From contig NZ_LOEP01000007.1 of assembly GCF_001482285.1 (NCBI RefSeq), forward strand, positions 62,001 to 126,000: a DNA stretch of 64,000 bases. Reading direction: 5' to 3'. Under the pieces are notes generated by a model. That model was given only the letters and a program-made list of their open reading frames with translations, searched no databases and was not told where the DNA came from. Shown here piece by piece: positions 16,114 to 23,536 of the stretch (positions within the stretch are counted from its first letter, which is position 1; each line of letters starts with the position of its first letter). The translations under genes and the position numbers were made by a program. The DNA comes from Haloferax sp. Q22 (GTDB lineage: Archaea > Halobacteriota > Halobacteria > Halobacteriales > Haloferacaceae).

Positions 16114-17103
16114 TCAGTCGTCGTCGCCGGCGACGGACGGCGTCGCCGACTCGTTGAGGTCGACTTCGGGCGTCGGAACGGTGTCGACGACCTCCTCGAC
16201 GACCTCTCGGGGGTCGCGTCCGCTGATGTCCGCCTCGGTCCCGAGGACGAGGCGGTGCGACATGATGATGGGCGCGAGCCGCTTCACGTCGTCCGGAATC
16301 ACGTAGTCGCGGCCGTGAATCGCCGCGGCGGCCTTGCCGGCCCGGAGGAACGCAAGCGACGCGCGGGGCGACGCGCCGAATTCGACCGCGGCGTGCGTCC
16401 GCGTCGCGCCGACGAGGTCGAGGATGTAATCGAACACCTTGTCGTCGACGTGCACGTCCGTGACGACCTGCCGGGCCTTCCCGATGTCGGCGTCGTTGAT
16501 GACGTTCGAGATGTCCGAGGGTTTGAGCGACGGCGAGCGATCGAAGCGTTCGAGAATCTCGCGCTCGTCGGCCCGCTCCGGGATTTCGACGACGACCTTG
16601 AACTGGAAGCGGTCGCGCTGGGCCTCCGGGAGGTTGAACGTCCCCTCGTACTCGATGGGGTTCTGGGTGGCGACGACCATGAACGGGTAGGGGAGTTTGA
16701 GCGTCTCGCCCTCGATGGTCACCTGCCCCTCCTCCATCGCTTCGAGGAGCGCGGACTGCGTCTTCGGCGTCGCCCGGTTTATCTCGTCGGCGAGGACGAC
16801 GTTCGAGAAGACCGGCCCCCGCTGGAGGTCGAACTCGCCGAGGTTCTCGCGGTAGATGTGGGTGCCCGTGATGTCGGCCGGCAGCACGTCGGGCGTCATC
16901 TGAATCCGCTGGTAGTCGAGGTTCGCGGCGTGGGCGAACAGGTTGGCGATCGTCGTCTTGGCCACGCCAGGGACCCCTTCGAGGAGGACGTGCCCGTTCG
17001 TCAGCAACGCGATGGTGAGCGCCTCTATCGCGTCCTCGTTCCCGACGAGGAGTTGCGATGTCTCGTCAAGGATGGCCTCGTAGACCTCTTCGGGAGCACT
17101 CAT
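16114..17103 (-). CDS. MoxR-family AAA+ ATPase
   Basis: 329 residues from ATG 17103; a longer start at 17130 is less likely because it precedes the expected transcription start. Walker A is GVPGVAKT (43-50), Walker B NVVLADE (101-107), sensor 1 ATQNP (145-149), and the MoxR-specific EAQRDRF follows. MoxR ATPases act as chaperones for assembly or activation of complexes together with DUF58/VWA proteins. It is the third gene of the minus-strand group (91-aa protein, DUF4350, MoxR) but has a TATA box of its own (17129-17137) in the 108-bp gap. It converges with the DUF58 operon, their ends only 9 bp apart. Confidence 0.93.
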   Translation of the reverse strand: MSAPEEVYEAILDETSQLLVGNEDAIEALTIALLTNGHVLLEGVPGVAKTTIANLFAHAANLDYQRIQMTPDVLPADITGTHIYRENLGEFDLQRGPVFSNVVLADEINRATPKTQSALLEAMEEGQVTIEGETLKLPYPFMVVATQNPIEYEGTFNLPEAQRDRFQFKVVVEIPERADEREILERFDRSPSLKPSDISNVINDADIGKARQVVTDVHVDDKVFDYILDLVGATRTHAAVEFGASPRASLAFLRAGKAAAAIHGRDYVIPDDVKRLAPIIMSHRLVLGTEADISGRDPREVVEEVVDTVPTPEVDLNESATPSVAGDDD

Positions 17104-17127
17104 ATACGAGACACTCGGGACGGCGAC

Positions 17128-17138
17128 CACATATAACT
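17128..17138 (-). promoter_or_regulatory. TATA box of the moxR gene
   Basis: Minus-strand sequence cagttatatgtgg is centred about 30 nt upstream of the MoxR ATG at 17103, in a GC-rich gap after the DUF4350 gene, suggesting the ATPase can be transcribed independently. Confidence 0.5.
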
Positions 17139-17211
17139 GCGGTCTCGGTGCCCCGGCGAGCGAGCGGGCCGAACGAGCGGGCCGACAGAGCCGGACGGCC
17201 CCGGCAACAGA

Positions 17212-18117
17212 CTACGAGAACCGCCCGCGCCGGGCGACGAGCGCGACCGCGCCGACGACGACCCCGCCGAACAGGAGTTGGAGCCCATCGGAGCCCCGGA
17301 GCGCCCGGAGCGCGACCTGCAACGGCGGGCGCTCTTCGGCGTGCGAGAAGTCCAACACGACGGTCGTCCGGTCGGCGACGAGCGCCTCGGCGAACGCCCG
17401 GTTGTCCGGCCGTTCGAGCATCGCGTTGATGAACACGCTCGGGTCGCTCACGACGACGACGTCGCCCTCGCCGAGGCGCTCTGTGGTCGCGACCGGGTAC
17501 GAACGGAGCGCCTCGCTCTCGTCGAGTTCGCCGTCGTCGTCGCGGTCGAGATACGAGAAGTTCGACGAGCGGACGAGGACGGTGCTTTCGTTTTCGGTCA
17601 CCGTCGCCGGGTGGTTCAGCGTGAGTTGCGACACGTCGCGGGTCAGCGGGTCCGCAGCGACTCGCGTCGCCACCGGGAGCGCACCGGATTTGTACTGATG
17701 CCGGTCGTCGCGGAGCGGGGTCTGATTGATTCGCGCCGACGCGCCCAGTCGGGCGAGCAAGTCGTTGCCGTGCGGCCTGAAGTCGTCGGCGACGACGACG
17801 GTCCCGCCGGCCCGGACGAACGCTTCGATGCGGTCGGCCTCGGCGTCGGTGTAGCCCCGCTCGGGCGAGATGACGAACGCGACGGTGCCCGCCGGGTCGA
17901 CCTCGCTGTACTCGGTGGTGTTGTAGACGACCTCGGTCTCGGCACCCGCGTCGGACGCGACCCCGCGAATTCCGGAGCCGCCGTCCCACGCGGCGTTGAA
18001 CGCGCCGTAGGTTGACGACGAGGTGCCCGCGCCGACGCCGACGCCGAGGAGCATCGTGACGAGGAGCGCCGCGGCCAAGAGGTGCGGGTAGCCGACCTCG
18101 CGCGAGCCGACGCGCAC
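17212..18117 (-). CDS. DUF4350 membrane protein
   Basis: 301 residues, GTG start directly after the TGA of the upstream 91-residue gene (zero spacing). One N-terminal TM helix (HLLAAALLVTMLLGVGVGAG) leads to a soluble extracellular alpha/beta domain of the DUF4350 type: AFVISPERGYTDAEADRIEA, FVRAGGTVVVADD and VVVSDPSVFINAMLE are the usual strand-turn blocks. A C-terminal TM helix (LLFGGVVVGAVALVA) closes the protein. A DRDDDGELDESEA stretch resembles a calcium loop. DUF4350 genes commonly sit beside MoxR and DUF58 genes, as here. Confidence 0.88.
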   Translation of the reverse strand: MRVGSREVGYPHLLAAALLVTMLLGVGVGAGTSSSTYGAFNAAWDGGSGIRGVASDAGAETEVVYNTTEYSEVDPAGTVAFVISPERGYTDAEADRIEAFVRAGGTVVVADDFRPHGNDLLARLGASARINQTPLRDDRHQYKSGALPVATRVAADPLTRDVSQLTLNHPATVTENESTVLVRSSNFSYLDRDDDGELDESEALRSYPVATTERLGEGDVVVVSDPSVFINAMLERPDNRAFAEALVADRTTVVLDFSHAEERPPLQVALRALRGSDGLQLLFGGVVVGAVALVARRGRFS

Positions 18118-18393
18118 TCAGAACACCCCCGGCGGGAGGATGTCGAGGATGCGTCTGACCACGATGTAGCCGAAGGCGACGAGGCCGCCGCCGATGAGCC
18201 ACAGGAGCCGTCGCCGCCACGCGGGCGTCACCGCGACCGGCGCGGTGAGTTCGACGACGACGAGGAAGCCGATGAGGGACACGACGAAGACCAGCTCGTA
18301 CGAAAGCGAGTCGAGGAGGACCAAGACGAGCGTCGCGCCGAGCATCCAAGCGAGCTGGGCGCGGATGAATCGCTCGCGTCGTGCCGTTGCCAT
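18118..18393 (-). CDS. small membrane protein, first gene of the DUF4350-MoxR group
   Basis: 91 residues with a basic N-terminus (MATARRERFIRAQ) and three hydrophobic helices, ending LDILPPGVF. Its stop codon is immediately followed by the GTG of the DUF4350 gene, so the two are coupled. An A/T-rich ggttag/tttagttatc stretch at 18417-18428 is the likely promoter. Family not recognised; it presumably belongs to the same membrane system. Confidence 0.82.
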   Translation of the reverse strand: MATARRERFIRAQLAWMLGATLVLVLLDSLSYELVFVVSLIGFLVVVELTAPVAVTPAWRRRLLWLIGGGLVAFGYIVVRRILDILPPGVF

Positions 18394-18510
18394 GTACGGT
18401 CGTGGACGGTGCGGGATAACTAAACTATCGCTTGCGCGAACGGCTCGCGAGCGGTGTCGGGTCCGACGCGTCGGCGGCGTGATGCGTCGTGAGCGTCTCC
18501 CCGCCGCGGT

Positions 18511-19353
18511 TCAGCGGGACGCGACCACGAAGTACGCGACGACGGCGAGGAGGGAACAGACGGTGAGGAGTACCGACAGACCGGGGACGCTCGTCTCCGT
18601 CTGCGACGGTGAGGACTGAGTCGCGGTCTCGCTCGCGGCTGCGGTCGCGGTTCCCGCGGTCCCGGTCTGTCCGTCCGTCGCGTTCTCCGCCGATGAGGAG
18701 GGCGAGGAAGGAGAGCTCGCGGTAACGCCGTCCGTCCCGTTTTCGCCCATCGCGGAGACGGTCAACTCGCCGGAGGTCTCTTCGGAGGGAGACCCCGAGT
18801 CGTCGTCCTGCGACGACCCGTCCTCGGAGGCGCGTTCGGTGGTGTTCGAACCCGCCTCGCCGACGGCGAGACTCCCGTTCTCGACGGCGTCGATTCGATA
18901 GCTGACGCCACCTTCGCTCCCGATGTCGGTGACGTTCACGGCGATTGGTGACGTTCCGTTCGCGGTCCCCTCGACCGTGACCGTCGCGATAGTGACGGAC
19001 CCGGACTGCGACGTATCGATGAGTGCCGCGTAGAGGCGAACTCGCGACCGACCGTCGCCGTACGTGACCTCGCTCAGCCCGGGGTCGGGGACGAACGACG
19101 CGTTCGAGACGGTCGCGACGGAACCGTCAACTCGGAGAGTCACGTCGACGGCGCCGACGCCACCGCCGCTGACGTCGTCGACGACGAGGTCGTACGTCGT
19201 CGTCGAGCCGACGTCCGTCTCTTGCGAGGCGGGCGTCACGATGACCGAGACGCCGTCTTGTGCTGCGTTCGCCTCGGTGGGAACCGCGGCGAGACCGCAG
19301 CTGACGAGAACGAACAGTCCGAGAGAGACGACCAGAGCCTGTCGAATTGACAT
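18511..19353 (-). CDS. cohesin-domain surface protein with C-terminal anchor
   Basis: 280 residues. Signal peptide (1-31, cleaved after ANAA), then a cohesin-like beta-sandwich (about 34-165). The opening strand VIVTPASQETDVGSTTTYDL, the VGAVDVTLRVDG strand and the closing SVTIATVTVEG strand are the cohesin pattern also found in three other proteins here. A Ser/Asp/Glu/Thr-rich linker (170-250) leads to a C-terminal hydrophobic helix ending VVASR. The pre-helix motif is VPGL rather than the standard PGF, so archaeosortase processing is plausible but not certain. It is divergent from the dockerin-bearing subtilase at 19593, so the two may share control; the natural inference is that this protein tethers that protease. 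Confidence 0.8.
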   Translation of the reverse strand: MSIRQALVVSLGLFVLVSCGLAAVPTEANAAQDGVSVIVTPASQETDVGSTTTYDLVVDDVSGGGVGAVDVTLRVDGSVATVSNASFVPDPGLSEVTYGDGRSRVRLYAALIDTSQSGSVTIATVTVEGTANGTSPIAVNVTDIGSEGGVSYRIDAVENGSLAVGEAGSNTTERASEDGSSQDDDSGSPSEETSGELTVSAMGENGTDGVTASSPSSPSSSAENATDGQTGTAGTATAAASETATQSSPSQTETSVPGLSVLLTVCSLLAVVAYFVVASR

Positions 19354-19592
19354 GCGAGTCGGTACCGACGTGTTGAGAGTCGGACTACTTTTCTGTTCCG
19401 GGACCGGCGGACGGCGGAACGCAGACCGTTACTCGTCGGTACAGGTGTAACGCTAATATGTGTGTTTCACCAGGCAGTCTTCCGTCGGCGCGACCGGTGG
19501 ATGTTTTAGGTCTGTAGTTGCGATGGACACTACCTCTCGAGTAAGATGCTCGCCGTCACAGCCGCGCGCTTGCGAAGACGACTCCCGAAGAG

Positions 19593-21800
19593 ATGATTCG
19601 AACGCAACGAAGGACGCGGGCCGCCGTCGCCGGCATCGTGTTCTGTCTGCTCCTGAGCGCGACGCTCGCACCGGTCTCCGAAGCGGCGCGCCCGCCCGAT
19701 TCCAAGTTGGGAGGGCCCGAGCGGGGCGCACCCACAGCGACCGCCGCCGGCCTCGCGACGACCAACAACACGACTGCACCCGACAACGAGACGACCGGGA
19801 GCGGCGTTCTCTCGGGCGCGGCGGCGTATCAACTGTCGCACGCGGCGGCGGACGAACTGGTTCCGGTCATCCTCGTCTTCGACGACCACTCGCGCGGGTC
19901 GAACAACGCGTCCAACGAATCCGACGCGGGGACGCGCGCCCGACGCAGAGCGGCGACTAACCGAACGCAGTCCGACGTGCGCGAGTTTCTCGACGCCCGG
20001 CGGGCGAACGGGACCGCGGCCGACGTGAAACCGTTCTGGACTCGCAACGCGCTGGCCGTCGAGGCGACGCCCGCGGTCGTGCGAACCCTCGGCGGGATGC
20101 CGAACGTGTCCGCGATTCACTACGACCGGCCGATTTACGCGACGGGGTCGGTGTCGCCGAGCGTCTCTGCGTATCTGGACTCGCTGTCCGCGTACGGCGA
20201 GACGGTCCGACCGGACAGCGCGCGGCCCGCGGCGAGCGGGACGGAATCGTGGAACCTCGAATCGATTGGTGCCGACGACGTACAGGACCGTGGAATCACC
20301 GGCGCGGGCGTGAACGTCAGCGTCATCGACAGCGGCATCGACGACAGCCACCCGGCGCTCCGCGGACAGGTCGTTCGGTGGAGGGACTTCGTCGGCAACT
20401 CCTCCCAGCCGTTCGATCCGTGGGGCCACGGTACCCACGTCGCAGGGACCGTCGCCGGGCGGGCAGACGCGAACAAATCGGTCGGCGTCGCACCCGAGAC
20501 ACGACTGTTCGGCGCGCGCGCCCTCGACGAGGACGGACAGGGCAGTATGTCGGACGTGATGGCGGCGATGGAGTGGAGCGCCGAGAACCGCGCGGACGTG
20601 GTCTCCGCGAGCCTCGGAGCCAGTCCGTTCCCGCTCGAATACCGCGGCGAACGGGCGGTCCGGCCGAACGGGACCGGAGCGAGCGACATCGAACTCTACG
20701 CGAACGGCTCCGGCGTGTACCAAGCCAGCGCGCGGTACGACGGGTTCAAACCGGCGTACGTCTACGTGCTCGTCGAACCGACGCAGGTCGGCGGCGAGCA
20801 GATTCAAAGCGACGAGCGACGGGCCGAGGTCATGCGGAACCTCTCGGTGACGCTTCGAGACCCCGCGGGCGACACCCCGCTCAGGGGCGTCGACGCGGGC
20901 TGGTGGTTCGAGGACGGCCGCGTGCCGGACGCAATCGCGTACCAGAGGTTCAGCCCTCGGAACGAGACGGCAATCGAAACCCCAGGGAACTGGTCGCTCG
21001 CCGTCGAGAGCGACCACCCGGAGTCGGTGTCGTATCGGTACCGGGCGACGGCGTACTACCCGTCGAACGGGAGCGACCAGTTCTCCCGGTACGTCGACTC
21101 GCTCGTGACGACGACGGACACGGTCGCGGTCATCTCGGCCGGCAACGCCGGGTTGCTCGGGAACCGCTCGGTCGCGAGTCCCGGCGCGTCGGCGGGCGCG
21201 ATTACGGTCGGTGCGGCGCGGCAGACGGCGTCCGGCGTGACCTCGTTTTCGAGTCGCGGCCCGGTCGGGTTCGGCGACGACCGGCGGCCCGGCATCGCCC
21301 TCATCGCCCCGGGCGAGAACGTCACGTCGGCGTACTCGACGTCACAGCGCGACGAGGCCGAACCGTACGTCACGCTCGACGGGACGTCGATGGCCGCCCC
21401 GCACGTGAGCGGCACGGTCGCGCTCCTTCTCGACGCGAACCCGAACGCGACCCGCGCCGACGTGACGCGGGTTCTCCGGTCGACGGCGCGACCGCTCCCA
21501 CAGACGGAACCAGCCGTCGGCGCGGGGATGCTCGACACGTGGAGTGCGGTCAACGAAACGGCCGCGCTCCCTCGCGCCGTGACGAACGAAACGGCGCCGC
21601 CGACCGACCCCGACGGCGACGGGCGCTACGAGGACATCAACGGCGACAGAAACGTGACGCTCGCGGACGTACAGGCGCTGTTCGCCCACCGCGACGCCGA
21701 GGCGGTCGAGAGCACTCCGGAGGCGTTCGACTTCTCCGGAAACGGTCGCGTCAACGTCGTGGACGTGCAGGCGCTGTTCGCGGAAATCCGAACGTCATAG
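19593..21800 (+). CDS. secreted subtilisin-like protease with C-terminal dockerin
   Basis: 735 residues. Signal peptide (AAVAGIVFCLLLSATLAPVS), a propeptide of the I9-like type (about 80-175, PVILVFDDHS to VSAIHYDRP), then a peptidase S8 domain with an intact triad: D246 (VIDSGID), H279 (GHGTHVAG) and S599 (GTSMAAPHVSG), plus the oxyanion region SAGNAG. Between H and S an insertion of roughly 150 residues (about 345-500) looks like a beta-sandwich (PAYVYVLVEPTQVG, GNWSLAVES). The C-terminus (about 665-733) is a type I dockerin: two calcium loops, DPDGDGRYEDINGDRNVT and DFSGNGRVNVVDVQALF. It is probably secreted, self-processed and docked onto a cohesin anchor such as the divergent neighbour. 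Confidence 0.92.
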   Translation: MIRTQRRTRAAVAGIVFCLLLSATLAPVSEAARPPDSKLGGPERGAPTATAAGLATTNNTTAPDNETTGSGVLSGAAAYQLSHAAADELVPVILVFDDHSRGSNNASNESDAGTRARRRAATNRTQSDVREFLDARRANGTAADVKPFWTRNALAVEATPAVVRTLGGMPNVSAIHYDRPIYATGSVSPSVSAYLDSLSAYGETVRPDSARPAASGTESWNLESIGADDVQDRGITGAGVNVSVIDSGIDDSHPALRGQVVRWRDFVGNSSQPFDPWGHGTHVAGTVAGRADANKSVGVAPETRLFGARALDEDGQGSMSDVMAAMEWSAENRADVVSASLGASPFPLEYRGERAVRPNGTGASDIELYANGSGVYQASARYDGFKPAYVYVLVEPTQVGGEQIQSDERRAEVMRNLSVTLRDPAGDTPLRGVDAGWWFEDGRVPDAIAYQRFSPRNETAIETPGNWSLAVESDHPESVSYRYRATAYYPSNGSDQFSRYVDSLVTTTDTVAVISAGNAGLLGNRSVASPGASAGAITVGAARQTASGVTSFSSRGPVGFGDDRRPGIALIAPGENVTSAYSTSQRDEAEPYVTLDGTSMAAPHVSGTVALLLDANPNATRADVTRVLRSTARPLPQTEPAVGAGMLDTWSAVNETAALPRAVTNETAPPTDPDGDGRYEDINGDRNVTLADVQALFAHRDAEAVESTPEAFDFSGNGRVNVVDVQALFAEIRTS

Positions 21801-21809
21801 CGGCGTCGC

Positions 21810-22832
21810 TCAGGACGAGGCAGAGTCCGGGTCCGTCACGTTCACCCAGAGGTGGACCGACTGATAGGCGTTTTCAGCCGTCGGCTCCGCGGGTGCCGAT
21901 CCCTCGTACAGGAGGTAGGTGAGTCGAAGCCGGTCGCCGGTCATCGTCGGCGTGACCGCGTGTTCGGTCCGCCACGTCGCGTTGGCCTCAACCGACGGTC
22001 GGTACCGCGTGAGTGCCTCGCGTTCGAGGACCGTCGTCGTGTTATTGGCGACCCGGACGCGCTGGAGTTGCGAGACGACGACGTAGTCGGTGGCCGTCCC
22101 CTCGTGGTTGCCGACGGCGACGGTGAGCGACGTGGGCTCCCCCGCAGTGAGTTCCGTCGGATAGTCTTCCGCGGCGAGATTCCCTTGGTTCCCCGTCAGC
22201 ACGTATATCTCGGAGAAGGACTCCCCGGACCCGGGAGCGGCGACCATGTATCCGCCCACCCCGACGGCGAGCGCGAGGCAGAGCACCAACACGACGGCGA
22301 ACGCCGCGTCGGTCCGCGAACCGGACGAGAAGGGGTTCGGGTCATTTGGGAGACTGGACCGGACCGGGACGCCGAACCGTTCGCCCTCGGGGAGGGCGGC
22401 CCGCCGACGCGCCCCGACGACCACGGCCGCGACCGTGAGTAGGCCGATGGCGACGACGATCGGAACGAGTCGAAGCCCCCACGGCGTGAAGTTGAGGAGC
22501 AGTCCGAGCGCCGAGACGAGGGCGATGCTCGTCCCGAACGAGAGCGCGACCCGCTCGATGCCGTCGATTCCCGTCCGGTCGGCCGCGTCGGCGTCTCCGC
22601 TCGCGGCGACCGCCGGCCCCGACTCCGGGAACAGCGCGGCGATAACTGCGTAGCCGGGGACGAAAAGCACGCACGGGAGGCCGAGCACGACCCGAAGCGG
22701 GGTGTCGCGGACGCCAGGGAGGGTGACTGCACCGCAAGTAAGGACGGCCACCACCACGACCGCGAGCAGGTCCGCAGGGGCGGTGCGAACCGAGCGCGGG
22801 ACGAGCGATAGCCAGTCCGTGTCGGAGGTCAT
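21810..22832 (-). CDS. DUF1616 membrane protein (second paralogue)
   Basis: 340 residues, clearly homologous to the protein at 9599-10606: same DUF1616 blocks (DTPLRVVLGLPCVLFVPGYA, IERVALSFGTSIALVSALGL), a fifth TM helix near 180-205 and the same extracellular beta domain ending MTGDRLRLTYLLYEG and VHLWVNVTD. Start ATG 22832 lies about 29 nt after a TATA-like ttttagtg. It converges on the subtilase with 9 bp between stops. Two paralogues beside envelope and secreted-protein genes suggest a shared surface-related function, not otherwise known. Confidence 0.85.
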   Translation of the reverse strand: MTSDTDWLSLVPRSVRTAPADLLAVVVVAVLTCGAVTLPGVRDTPLRVVLGLPCVLFVPGYAVIAALFPESGPAVAASGDADAADRTGIDGIERVALSFGTSIALVSALGLLLNFTPWGLRLVPIVVAIGLLTVAAVVVGARRRAALPEGERFGVPVRSSLPNDPNPFSSGSRTDAAFAVVLVLCLALAVGVGGYMVAAPGSGESFSEIYVLTGNQGNLAAEDYPTELTAGEPTSLTVAVGNHEGTATDYVVVSQLQRVRVANNTTTVLEREALTRYRPSVEANATWRTEHAVTPTMTGDRLRLTYLLYEGSAPAEPTAENAYQSVHLWVNVTDPDSASS

Positions 22833-22873
22833 CGGCTATGGGTGCGACAAGGATTCACTAAAAGCGGTCGGTC

Positions 22874-23359
22874 TCACGCGTCTTCCGCGCGCGAGAGTGT
22901 GTTCAACACTTTGAGTGAGAGTTCGTTCGAAGAGATCTCTCCGTCTCGGTATTCGGCGAACCACGACGACTTCGCGTACCACGTCCCGAAGCGGGACTCG
23001 GGGCTGTCCATGACCACCGCGTTCAGGCGCTCGGCTTCCCAGCCGTTTGCGACTCGATTGAAGAACCCGCCGGCAATCGTGCCGATTTCCCCGCCGACCT
23101 CCTCGTACTGCTCTTCGTTCGAGACGTACGTGAGTTCCACCGCATTCACCGGCGGTTGCGGGAGGAGTTCGACGATGGAAATCTCCTCTTGTTGGAGGAA
23201 CGACCGAAACTCGTCCGCCTGCTCGACGTACGGGGAGGGCGTTCTCGTCGGGAGCGGTGTTTGTGTTTGGGTCGACGTCTCCGTCTCGGACTCCTGTGCA
23301 CAGCCGGCAGTTCCGACGACCATCGCAGAGAGCGCAGTAAGGAACCGGCGTCTTCGCAT
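22874..23359 (-). CDS. Tat-type lipoprotein, function unknown
   Basis: 161 residues. The N-terminus MRRRRFLTALSAMVVGTAGC contains a Tat-like basic run followed by a hydrophobic stretch and a lipobox ending in C20, so it is probably exported and lipid-anchored. A Thr/Pro-rich spacer (ETSTQTQTPLPTRTPSP) precedes a compact domain of about 110 residues (FLQQEEISIVELLPQPPVNA, WYAKSSWFAEYRDGEIS), similar to other haloarchaeal small lipoproteins of unknown role. It is divergent from the giant thioester-protein operon across a 177-bp promoter region. Confidence 0.85.
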   Translation of the reverse strand: MRRRRFLTALSAMVVGTAGCAQESETETSTQTQTPLPTRTPSPYVEQADEFRSFLQQEEISIVELLPQPPVNAVELTYVSNEEQYEEVGGEIGTIAGGFFNRVANGWEAERLNAVVMDSPESRFGTWYAKSSWFAEYRDGEISSNELSLKVLNTLSRAEDA

Positions 23360-23459
23360 ATGCTACTCACATGACTACCCGCCTTCTTTAATGTGACCAC
23401 GGCTACGAAACGGCCGAAGTGTTGTCGGTTTGAATGAGTGTCAATACAGCCGGACAGTA

Positions 23460-23485
23460 TTATTCAGACGTACAGCTCTGAATAA
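23460..23485. promoter_or_regulatory. perfect inverted repeat, candidate operator of the thioester-protein operon
   Basis: TTATTCAGA and TCTGAATAA form perfect 9-bp arms separated by 8 bp (cgtacagc), centred about 37 bp upstream of the TATA box at 23507-23514 and 64 bp upstream of the ATG at 23537. It lies between two divergent genes. Both position and symmetry fit a dimeric regulator site. Confidence 0.6.
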
Positions 23486-23504
23486 ATCCATGGGTGATAC
23501 AGAA

Positions 23505-23515
23505 GTATTTTATCG
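23505..23515 (+). promoter_or_regulatory. TATA box of the thioester-protein operon
   Basis: gtattttatcg is centred 27 nt before the ATG at 23537, the spacing for a leaderless mRNA. This supports the chosen start of the 1869-residue protein. Confidence 0.7.
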
Positions 23516-23536
23516 CTCGTATCAGATGAACATACC

